DNA from: Ailurus styani
Lineage: Eukaryota; Chordata; Mammalia; Carnivora; Ailuridae
Direction: 5' to 3'
Assembly (NCBI GenBank): GCA_002007465.1
Contig: LNAC01000001.1
Span: 5,888,757-5,952,756 of the forward strand
Length of the DNA stretch: 64,000 nucleotides
A program made the position numbers and the translations under genes. Of the stretch, positions 25,156-36,920 are shown piece by piece (position 1 is the stretch's first letter; every line of letters starts with the position of its first letter). The notes below the pieces were generated by a model, which was given only the letters and a program-made list of their open reading frames with translations, did no database searches and was not told where the DNA came from.

Positions 25156-27814
25156 TAAAGACGTTTCTTGTTCATTACTGACAATGTCACAAAGACAGGG
25201 AAAGGGAAACCCCTTATCTGTATTCTCACCCATTTATAGAGGCACAAGGAAGACCTGAACAGTCCGTAAGAAACTACAAAGAGTGGTTGGTGGTCAGGCG
25301 ACAGGTGCTGCCGGTCCACACGAACCGGTCAGGTGACGGCACAAGAGAGAAGGCACCTTTTAAGATTCGCAAGAGCGGGGGCCAGGGGGTGGGGAGGGGG
25401 ACCAGATACCTGTTTTGAACAATGTAAATGTATAACTTATCCAAATCAGTTTTTTTTTGAAAACTCACCTTATTTACAAGAGAGAGAAATTCAAAAAAGC
25501 AAGCATGTGGGGGTAGAAACATGGATATTCGATTTTTCCAGAATGAAAATCTGAGTGTAAGTGGAAATTTATAGATTTTTCTAAAGCAGAATCCAACTTC
25601 ATAAAGAACTACAGAAAATACAAAGAAAAATAGATACATAGAATGGTAACAAGGGGTCTTTATTCTTACCACCTACTACCCATGTCAAAACAAGTAGGCA
25701 AAAAATAAGTACCTAGAAGACCCCAGTTAAGAGAATACTATATGGTGGCTCAATAAACATAATAAAAAAATTAACATAATGAAAATGGATATGTATCAAA
25801 CCGTACAGAATATGCCTTCTTTCAAAGTGCCTCTCCAAAAGAAAACTGTATACACAGAACTATATATAAAACTATATATGTAACCATATATAATTTTATC
25901 TATTAAGCCACAAAGTAAAACTCAAATTCCAAATGGTACAACAAACCATGGGTTGCATCTTTGGGAAAATTAAAACACAGGTCAAATCACTAATCTCACT
26001 AAAGAAAGAAGATAAAAAACACATACACAGAGCATATGAACACATAGAATCCAGCACTGCCCTGTAACCCGGTGAGATGTCTCAGGAATACAAGGATGGT
26101 TCAGTATTATAAAATCTACTCGTTCTAGTCACCAAATTGATAAGATTTTTGGGAAATATGCCATATTAGGATTACCAGAAACACTGAAAAGACATTTGAG
26201 AAAATTCAGTATCTAGTCCTGAGTTTTTAAAGACCTGAAAAAGGCCGGAAACCACGGGACTTAAGAGATGGGAATGTCATTTGTGGAAAATTAAACTCCC
26301 AAACTTATCCCAAGACCTCATCAGCAGTCGTTGTTGGCGAACTTGCACTGCCATAGCAAACCACCCGTAAGGGGCTCAGCCCACGGAAGGATTCTTTCCC
26401 ACTCACGTCACATCCGTCTGGGGGTGAGCTCTGGCTCTTCCTCGGGGCCTGGGGCAGGTGAAGTGCCTCCACCTGAGTCACGGCTGTTCTCGTGGCAGAA
26501 GGAAGAGAGACGTGGGGATCCCTAAAACTTCCACTCGGGGGGGGGGGGCAGGAGCCATTTCCGTTACTATTTCATTGACCAAAGTCACCCTGTTGTATGG
26601 CCAAGGCTCCCGTCAGGAGGACGGGACGACGTCACTGGGATTTTGTCGACGAGAAGGGACGTGTACTCTTGCCACAGATGGGGCTTGTGAACGGGATCTA
26701 CGACGGACTGAGAAACGAAATGAAGGTGAAGGTCAACATCGATCACGGGGGGAGAGGACTGTGGGAAGTTACGACTGTGGTCTGATCTTGAGAGAGACTT
26801 TAAAAAGTTAATCTAGCAAATTTAAAGGAACATGCATTTGTACAAAAGGTTAAAACCCACAGGAAATGTGTAAAGGGAGCACCATCTACGACCCGCAGAC
26901 CCAATTCCTGAGGCAGACGTTCTAGAAACTGTATGGAATGAGGCTGAGATTTGCCGCCATCAACCGAATTGACTGCGCTTTGTGCCCTTGCCCCCAAAGC
27001 TTTGGAGCTTTAATTACCTTTTCATCGGGCTTTCCTGACAGAGAAGATTCCACTCCCGTGCGGACCTTCGTAGTGGTCTTCTCCTGGGGCCTCATTAACC
27101 CGCTTGTCTCTGGAGACACGAGATGCATGTGGTCTGCCGGTTCACGTGGCTCAAGTTCACGTGCGGCCGCCAAGTTCAAGCTCCCGCACACGTGCGTCTA
27201 AGCTCCGGACAGGCAGCCCTAGCTGTGGCTGATGCCTGCTTGTCTTCCAGCCGCGTGACCCGCGTCAAAAACCCTTCTGCTCTGGGCGCCAACATTCACA
27301 TACTTCTCTTGGGCACCGTCATCACGTGCCAGCTGGATGGGCCTTTCATTGTCTTAAGGACATGCAAACACATTCTCAGACAGGTCTGTTCTAGAAACTG
27401 AGCCTCCACCAGACACCACTAACAGAGCGGGATTGGAGTCTCGAGATATGTATCTTTTTTTTTTTTTTTTACTTTGATGTGAGGCCAACAGCTGAGGAGA
27501 AAACTTTTCACATGGCCTCCTGGGCTTCCAGAAGCATCCCTCCAGAAGGGAACCCCGGCCTGACAACACGGCCTGGAAGGCCTGGAGTCAGGAGGGGAGG
27601 TTGTAATTGAAAACACACGAGGGGAAGAATTCCCACAAGGTCCCAGGGGGGCTCGGGGGACAGCGTGGGGGCGGGGAGTGGGGGACCCGTGTCTGTGTGC
27701 GCGGCTCCGGTACGTAAATATTTGGCTTCAGGTCTAACTCCAAAAGGCTCGAGGGCAAGAAAACACCCCCACGCGGCAGACGCCCAATGACGACACCACA
27801 GGCGCCCGCGCTTA
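25156..27814. other. intergenic region between ADAM12 and FANK1 3' ends
   Basis: About 2.7 kb without a recognisable gene. 25,745-26,320 is old LINE-1. 26,330-27,420 is unusually rich in CpG with no identified element. A T18 tract lies at 27,453-27,470. Confidence 0.6.
25745..26320 (+). mobile_element. old LINE-1 ORF2 remnant
   Basis: Diverged sense-strand L1 ORF2 text, for example AGGAATACAAGGATGGTTCA followed by ATAAAATCTACT at about 26,082-26,120. No intact frame. Confidence 0.6.
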
Positions 27815-28009
27815 GGTAAAAAAAAAAAAAAGATGTATTTCAAAGTGGGAACAGTTGGACGTTACAAAAGTCACTGAATCTTCAACTAAATAAATAGCCA
27901 AATGTATAGCTTCAAAAGATGTGGGATTTCACCTCTAGCTCAATGGTTGCGTTTTGACTTTGTCTCGCTTGGGCTTTCGGAGTCAGTAGTGCCCTGGTCA
28001 GCAGACAGA
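27815..28009 (-). other. FANK1: FANK1 3' UTR (short, end inferred)
   Basis: About 170-195 bases of unique sequence from the FANK1 stop to a poly-T/poly-A tract at 27,818-27,831. No canonical AATAAA was seen in this stretch; the best candidate is AATACA at 27834-27839. A short UTR agrees with the short FANK1 mRNA known in human. The end is inferred. Confidence 0.5.
27834..27839 (-). terminator. FANK1: candidate variant polyadenylation hexamer of FANK1
   Basis: Minus-strand AATACA, a known weak variant of AATAAA, followed directly by a T-rich tract that could serve as the downstream element. Without transcript data a more distal signal cannot be excluded, for example ATTAAA on the minus strand near 27,008. 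Confidence 0.35.
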
Positions 28010-28063
28010 CTACTTCTTCGCCATTTGGGTTCTTTTCCTTTCTTCTAATAAGGAGACCACGTT
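28010..28063 (-). CDS. FANK1: FANK1 last coding exon
   Basis: 54 coding bases after acceptor TTTATCCAG. Encodes [17 protein letters not shown] and then TAG at 28010-28012. I recall the human tail as about four residues longer (ending in a CVC motif). Here the codon after the double lysine is a stop, and the next in-frame codons read S, V, C, then TGA at 27998-28000. Confidence 0.93.
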   Translation of the reverse strand, partial: NVVSLLEERKRTQMAKK

Positions 28064-28289
28064 CTGGATAAACAAAAACAGTCGAATGTCATCCAAGGTT
28101 TGCGGTTAAAGGACCACAAAGTTAGCCTCAAAAATCAGAGAGAACGTCCCAACCTGTCTGTCAAAAACTCTGGCCATTTCTAGGACACCTTTGCCGAACT
28201 GAAAGGGAAAACAACAAAAATTATATATATTATATATACATATATACACATCATTATATGCTATTAATACAATAATATACAATTATTAC

Positions 28290-28338
<49 letters not shown>

Positions 28339-31300
28339 CTTTCTTTTCCAGGGTAAGGCTCTAGGTAAAGAGTGAGTTCCTTACCTCATTTTTCACACTT
28401 GCATCTGCCCCTTTGTCGAGAAGTAACTGGACTAACGCCTCATGATTATTTAACACGGCCACCTAAGAAACGAAGACAGTGGGGTGTGAGCAAGTCTGCC
28501 CTCCCCACAGAGGACGAGGCCGGGGGCCACGGTGGACCCCGTGCAAGCGGGCCCGGGTAATCGGCCAGAGGCTGTCTCAAGAAGGCAGAGCCGGCCAGGG
28601 CCGCTGTCGCTCTGCAGCGATGCCGTGTGTAAGGAAAATGCCAGTGGAATCTGCCTTCCTCCACGCGACACCATGAGAAACGCTATGCCAGACCAGCACA
28701 AGAGAGCCTCGCATTCCTGGTTGGAACAGATTGGTTTAGGATACTGCCATGGCCCGGGAGACTGGGGCTGGTAATCCTTAAGGAAATAGTTGTAGAAGAA
28801 CAAAAATATTGCAGTGACATTGTCATGCTTTTATTAACAGGCCAGTGGGGACTATACAGACAGCGAAACCCCAGGGCTCCTATGCAGCTCAAGTCACAAG
28901 AATTGCCCAATTCTAGAAGCAGCTCTGACCTTAATCCCACGTGCAAAGCCCGGCAGTGTTGTGCAGAGAGGCATACCATGAGCGGAGTCTTTCCATCTTT
29001 ATCTTTCATGTTCACGTCCACTCCAGCTTCGATCAGTACAGACGCGACGCCCTGGTTTCCCGAGACCGCAGAGACTCTCATGAGTGGGGTCCATCCCGAG
29101 CCCGTGTCCACCGCGTCTACCTTTATGCCAGAGGAAGGGCTGCTCTTAGTCCAGTGTCTTTTTCCTTAAAAGTACTCATCAGAAACTTCTAAAGGAACGT
29201 TTCCTTGCCCACACGCCCCGGAGCTGGAGAGCCGGCAGGTGTTGAGACCGGGTGGGGATGGAGGGAACTGAGCTAACTCACCTTCACAGGTGCGGAGAAG
29301 CTGGGTTAGGACTTTACGGAGAGCGGAGAGGCCCCGGGACATCTCCCTGGCATCTTCGTCTACCTTTTGTTCAAAGGGTGAACAAAATGGACACCCTTTG
29401 ACTTTTGGACAGACGGGTGCTCCTGGGTGGCTCAGTGGGTTAAGCGGCTCAGGTCAGGGTCTCAGGGCCCTGGGATTGAGCCCCCCTCCAGCTCCCTGCT
29501 CAGCGGTGAGTCTGCTTCTGCCCCCTCCCCACCGCCGTTGTGGGCACGCTCTCTCTCTCGAATAAAGCTTTTTTTAAAAAAAAAAAATGCTAGAAAGATG
29601 GGATAGAGAAATGAACCACCCTAGTCTTAGCTCCATGGGAAGTCCTGACCTTGTTTTCTCTTGACTGACTTTCCTCACTTTTTTTTAAAGTTTACTTTGT
29701 TTCCTTGTAAGTATCTCTGTAAACAGCTTTAAATCCTTTCTGGAACAAGACAGTTACATACACACACCCTCACACTTATCAACATGGATTAACTTTAAGC
29801 AGGAAAACTACAGGTCGAATCAACACAAAGCAACCAGATTTACCACATAAATTCCAATCTGAGAAGTTAGCCAACCTAATACCTTCTCCACACTTGATTT
29901 GACTGGTAATAAGATGGTCATTTCCAGGGGTTTTCCAGGGTCAATCCAGGGACTGAGAGCTCTCAAGGTCATGTTTTAAAAGCCACATTCTAGAATAAGA
30001 ATATGTGAGCGTTGCCTCCCCCAGTTCCAGTGAAGACCTCACCAATCCATGAAGAATGATACCAAAGTAAGTATGTGTGCACCCGTGTGCACACACACCC
30101 CTAATTCTGTTACGGTAGAATTCCTCAAACGCATTCGTGAAACACCAGAATGGAATAACAAATCAGGAACTGCGGGAAAGTCCCCGGGATGTTTCAGGTT
30201 ATCTGTATGTATGAGATTATCCACTCACCACCACCAGGATTTGCAGTTCTTTCTCATGCAAATAACAAATAACCTCTGAGCAGCAGACTCCGTTGTGTTT
30301 AAATAATAAAATCATCACCTTGTTTTACATGGTGCCGCATGCGGTCTTCGGTGAACTTTCACCCCCATTTTCTCTTTGGGGTCTGAGGGTTAAATGGGGT
30401 AGGTGCTTTTATTGCTGGTCTACTGGTGATTAAACCAAATCTCTGAGAAGTCAAATGCCTTTCCTGAAGTCACGTGGCTCGTTAAATGGAGAGCCGGTCC
30501 CCATGCCAGTCACTGTCAGTAGGAAATCATTCTACTCTAAGATGGTGGCCACAGTGCCCTGCTTGGCTCCCAGATCCCTCCTACCATCACCCAAACATTG
30601 GGCGGCCCCTCTCCCGAGAACACAGAGACACTCCTGTTGACATCCACTGTGTGCCACCAACCGACCTCACAGAAATTGTTAGTGGCAACGTTCATGGGGC
30701 TCCAGTGCCACAGAAAAAGATAGAATTTACCCACAAACAGAATGCAAGCTGGTGTGGCCACTCTGGAAAACAGATGGAGGCTCCTCAAAAAGTTGAAAAT
30801 AGAGCTACCCTACAACCCAGCAATTGTACCACTCGGTATTTACCCTAAAGATACAAATGCAGTGACCCGAAGGGGCACATGCACCCGAATGTTTACAGCA
30901 GCAATGTCCACAATAGCCAAACTATGGAAAGAACCTAGATGTCCGTCAACAGATGAATGGATAAAGAAGATGTGGTGTGTATATATATATATATATATAC
31001 AATGGAATACTACGCAGCCATCAAAAAAACATGAATCTTGCCATTTCCAATGACATGGATGGAACTAGAGGGTATTATGCTAAGTGAAATAAGTCAATCA
31101 GAGAAAGACAATTATCATATGATCTCTCTGATATGAGGAATTTGAGAGGCAGGGTGGGGGGGTCGTGGGGGAAGAGAAGGAAAAATGAAACAAGATGGGA
31201 CTAGGGAGGGAGACAAACCATAAGAGACTCTTAATCTCATGAAACAAACTGAGGGTCACTGGGGGGTGGGAGGGTAGGGATAGGGTGGATGGGTTATGGA

Positions 31301-34300
31301 CACCGGGGAGGGTATGTGCTATGGTGAGTGCTGCGAAATGTGTNAGGCAAATAATACATTATATGTTAATTTAAAAAATTACCCACAAACAAAACAAATA
31401 TGCTCATATCTGAAGCCCAGAAATTTTATGTTTCCCGAATTAGAGTATTTAAATGTTCATGGCAGAGACCTGCCCTCCTTTCAACAAAGGTCAATCTTCA
31501 TTTTGAACTACAAACTTTTACTGGAACCAAAGCATGAGCAGAGTTCATTATAAAGCAAACGAGACGACCATGGCTCTCACCACCACCCAGGGCAGGCGAG
31601 GCCCCGCCCCAGCCCACCCCTCACCGAGGTCCGCACGCTAATCCTTATGACCTCCTGTGCATGTCTCTAAAAGAAAAACAACCACAACAACAAACAAAAA
31701 ATGTAATAAAAGGGAATTATTTGAACCACTGAGGTTTCTCCTTCAAAGGGCCCTTTCTTCAGCCCCCTGCAGGCAGCAGTGGGAACCACTGAGACCCCAC
31801 AACTGCAAAAGGCAAGGCTTTCCTTCAATCACACTTCAGAGACCAGCTAGAACAAATCTGCTAACCTCTTCCAGGAGACAGGACTCTTCCCAATTTGAGT
31901 TTATTTTCCAGGTCATCAGTTTAATTTCTCCATACTCTACACCATCTGGCAATCCCAATTAGGAAGGCATTTTGTTTACCATTCCTTATTTCCATGCCTT
32001 GAAAAATTTATTTAACTTCTTTCGAGTCTTGAACTAAAGTTCTCCAAGTTATCAGCCGCTATTGTAATTGAACTAATTCTGTTGACTCATCTTCCAACAG
32101 CTACAGAAGTCCAAACAATGCCAGTTCTATTTGCTAAATCAAATCTGTACTGTCTGATGACACGAGACCAGAAGGGTACCCACACGCCTGCTTCAAGGTA
32201 AAGGCACGAGGAGCTGAAATGCTCTGTTCGTGATATGGTCAGTTTGCTCTTGGGAAGGGTTTTGCAATGGCTGATCTTGAAAGCAAACCACGAATAAAAA
32301 TAGTCTCATCCTAAGAGCAGTAAGAGGCAACGTGGCTGTAACAGTTCTTGATGTCCTGTGTCTCCCGGACCCGAGCTAGCATGCGGTCCACGGCAGATGC
32401 TCGGTAAAGCTTTGTGGACAGATTGAACGGAGAGATAACGAGTGAATGAACACAGGCATGAACAAAGTAGAAGCATCATCAGGTCTAGCTCTGGACTCAG
32501 CAACTTTTTTTTCCTACACAAGACAAACTTGCATGACAACGTGAAGCCTCAACTATCACATCGATTCTATAAAGACCTTTTTTTCCCAGGGCTTTGGGAA
32601 CCTTCTTACTGGTACGTCAGAGAATACTGGGGCCTCGCCTGCAACATTTCTAAGTTCGGCTAATCAGAGGCATCCACATAAGGCTCTGCTCCTCCTCAAC
32701 CCCGTGGAACGGCACCGCAAGGTCTTAATGACACGTGTGGCTGAGAAGGAAGATCCCGTACCTCACAGCCATCCTTTATCATCCAGTCGATGACATTGCA
32801 GTGGCCTCCGTCCGCAGCCCAGTGCAGAGCCGTGCAGCCCCCGAGGTCTCTGGTCTCCCAGGACGCGCCGTGTCTTCGGAGATATTTCACGACATCTAGG
32901 TGTCCCGCGTAGCATGCAAGCATCAGACTGCAACATACGGAGAGGGAAGCAACAGCTCTAAGTACAGTCGCCACAGTCGGGTCCCCGTTTCACCCTGCCT
33001 GGTTGAAACCAAGCAATCCTAATGGGAGTGGGAAAGCCATGGAAATTATTCATATGAAGTGTCGTGTCCATCAACAGATGGACGGATAAACAGGATGAGG
33101 CATACCCGTACGATGGAATATTCTTTGGCCATATAAAGGAAAAAGAAACACTGATGTTATGCCACAACATGAATGAACCTTAAAACACGACGCTAAAGAA
33201 GCGGGACACAAAAGGCTCCATATTGTAGGACTGTTTACGTGAAATGCCCAGAGCAGACAAATCCAGGGGCTGGGGGGGAGGGAAGGGGGAGTCCCTGCCC
33301 GTGAGCACAAGGCTCTTTCTGGGCTGATTAACAATGTTCTGGAATTCCATCACAGTGACAGTTGCACAGCATTGTTAATATATTCTTTAAGGGCCAAATT
33401 TTAAAGGAGTGTGTGCATTATCTTAATTTAAAAAAGGAATCACTGTAAATTGAGTAAAATATTGGATTTAAAAATATCCACGAGTCTGTGAAGATATTCA
33501 AAACAACAGAGGGGAGAGAAATGCTCCTATGACATTATTATAGATGGCTATTAAGTGAATTCCATACTCTAAATACTAGTATGTAAAGAAAATAAACATT
33601 TACTCTGCCTTTATAGAATAAAACATAGTCCATCCTCAACTGATGAGGGAAAGCCCTTTTCCTCAAAGCCTGCCAGCCAATCAATATGAAAGACATTATA
33701 GCATTAGAAAACCACACTTCTGCAATTCCAGTTAAATAACCGATCTGGGCAAGGACCATCAGTGGATGCTAAAATTGTTGGGTAAAAGGTTAACGGAAAA
33801 CAGGATCTTCACACCATGATGACCCCCGAGGTTATTTGCTAATTTCAGCGGGAAACTGTATCTTTACAAAGGAGAGATTTGGCAGTCACACTCTAACCAA
33901 ATGATCAAACCTGGAATCACCAACTGTGGGACAACGAGCATTCCTATTGGATCCGGGCTGGAGCCACACCACCAACTCAGAAGTGTTCTTGCTAAAAATG
34001 TTAACCTGCTTCCAATCAAGCCTGTAAAGCTAACTGTAACTTTATTGGCAATAAAGGGACGAATGCACAAGTTAAACTCCGCCTCCACAACGAGGAGACA
34101 ATTCACAACTCAAGAACGTAGGGCATTCCATAAGATCATTGGTCTGGTCTCCTCAAAAAGTCATTGCTGGGAGAAAAAAAATACTTAAACCAAAATAATG
34201 GATGGAGGACCAGTCTAGAAAGGAAGAGACTAAACAGGACCACCAGATACAGTGTGTGAGCCTTAGGCGGCTCACGGTCTTGCCCCATCCATCCCCCAAA

Positions 34301-36787
34301 GAGAGCCACGAAGACCTCCTGGAGGACAAGCGGGGAGACTTGTCTGCGTGGCGAGGCCACCAGGAAATTAGTGTGAAGTGTCTCAGGTATGACGATGATG
34401 TGGCAGTTATGCAGGTCAACGTCCCTGTGTTCAGGAGGTAGCATGCCGCAAGACTGAACGAGACACTGAGGAGTAGGACGCCTCTTCGCCTTGAGATGGG
34501 AAATAAGAAGAAAGCGGATAAAAGTGTAGAAAGAGCAGCAAACAGGGCAAAATGTCGACAGCTGCCAAACCTAAGGGGTGAGTGTATAGAAGTTTACCAT
34601 ACTATTCTTCCAGCTTTTCTAAGTGTTTGCACTTTTCCGAACGGAGAGTTGAGGGGGGTAGGGGTGGGCGGTGCTGAAGGAAGTCTTCCCCGTACAGAAG
34701 TTCTACAAAGTCTCTGAGTGATCAGCGGAGCGCCCAGCCCTGAGGCCCAAACCCGAGCGGGGCTGGAATCGAACCTGAGGTCCACAGCTCCGTATCCTCA
34801 CGCAGAACCCTCCTTCCTTGGAGGCTCCTGGAAGGGGGCAAACACGGCTCTTCCCCTGCCCAGGGTTTGCGGCGCTTTCTTCTGATGCGTATGGCCAAAC
34901 GCTTCATGCAAATGTGTAAGGCTCCCTTTAGATGCATTGCTTTCTAGAGAGGTTATGTCGATTTACAGTTGTATTGATGGCGCCTAAAAGGGTCCATTTT
35001 ACTCACCTACACCAACACTGCTATCATCTTTTAATTAAAAATAGGACAGCGAGTTTTTAATTTTTTTATTAGTGCTACTTTTGCATATTAACTTTTTAAT
35101 TTATTCTGCTATGAATTGTCTTTGTGTAAAGTGCTCTTTTCTACTGTGTATCTTGTGGGGGTGGGTATGTGTGTCTTCCCCATATTAAACATGCCAGTCA
35201 TTCGTCTATAATATATTTGCAAATCTCTCCCCAGGCTACCCTTTACTTTGTAATTAATTTTTAAAAATGTTATGTACTTTTAACCTTCTCCTTAGTGATT
35301 TATTTCAATGGTTTTGCCTTTCTCATTTTAAGACCAGATAGACATATGCTGTGGTTTCTCTGGTTCTGTCTTTTACATTTAATTCTTAATTCATCTGGGA
35401 TTTTTTTTGATGCACACCATAGAAGGCCAGAATTTAACTTTTTTTTCCTCAGATAGCCTTTTTTCCTAACATCTTCCTCATTAGTTTGTGTTACTCCCAT
35501 CATCACGTACTCAGTTCTGACGTACAGGGATAACTGTTTCTAGTTCATTCTATACATCTTTTTCTCAATTATTTGTACCGGTCTCATACTACATTAATTA
35601 CTATAACTTTATAAGGCATTTTGATGACTGTCAAAAGTCTTTCCACATTTCTCTTCAACAGAGTTAATAGCTGGTGTCATCCATTTTTTCTTCCAGGTAA
35701 ATCACAAAATCGTTTTGACAGGCTCCCAAGAATGATTCCATTTGAGGCTAAGCTGGGTCTATATATTCATTTAGGAAAAACTGAAAATTTTACAGCCTTC
35801 GATCTTGCCAGTCTGGCGTATGATATAGGTTCCTTTTAAGTCTTTTAACTTCATTTTTATAGGGATTTTTTTAGTACAAATTTCTCACTTCTGTTAGATA
35901 TTATTCTATTTTATTTCCTTCAATATACTTATTAACTGATTATTGCTGTTATTTAAGAAAAAAATGTTTTTTAAATAGTAGCTGGTCACGTTACTAATCC
36001 TCGTTATTATGTCCAAGTATTTGAAAGCTGACTCGCTTGGGCACTGCGAGAAAGGGGCTAGGTCTCATACTCCCATTTCATCTCTCGCCAGGTTGACCCG
36101 CTCTCCAAAATACCAATCACGAAATAACAAAATATAACGTGGAGTCACCATGTGCCAGGCACTGTTTTATTCACTTTTCTTATGATGAATTATTAAACCC
36201 TCACAATTTATAAGCACTTCTATTATCCCTATCTTGTAGATGGAGAAATTAAAGCCCGCAGAGGTTAAGTGACCTGCCCCAGATCATACACCCTGGCCAC
36301 AGGGGAATCTGGATTTGACATCGAGCTATCTGGCTCTCAACCACTCCTATGGGCTTCACTACTAACTTTTAAAGGCAGTCTGTTGACACTAAGAATGACA
36401 CTGGCTGATCCTCGGAGATGATCAACAAGCTTTTATGATGCAATCGAAGGGTTCACTCCATCAGCAGAGGCTAGTCCTCCTATGCACCAGATGCTGTTAC
36501 CAGGACTGAAAGCATCCTGCACTTTCAAAGAGTAAGATAAGGTGCTGAGTTACACCAAATTTTTGTTTTGCATCTGCACATACATAGGTTTTCACCTTTG
36601 GTCTACTAACGGGAAGCATTAAGAAATTTCCTAGTCTAGGGCGCCGGGGTGGCTCAGTGGGTTAAAGCCTCTGCCTTCGGCTCAGGTCAAGATCTCAGGG
36701 TCCTGGGATCAAGGCCCGCATCGGACTCCCTGCTCAGCGGGGAGCCTGCTTCCTCCTCTCTCTCTGCCTGCCCCTCTGCCTACTCGT

Positions 36788-36831
<44 letters not shown>

Positions 36832-36874
36832 NNNNNNNNNNNNNNNNNNNNNNNNNNNNNNNNNNNNNNNNNNN

Positions 36875-36920
<46 letters not shown>

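Noticed and set aside
26597..26785. 62-codon frame as a confirmed gene
   Set aside because: No homolog recognised and no splice or transcript evidence; kept only as a finding.
36709..36918. Arginine/glutamate repeat protein frame
   Set aside because: Translation of the (TC)n microsatellite and Ns in a SINE.
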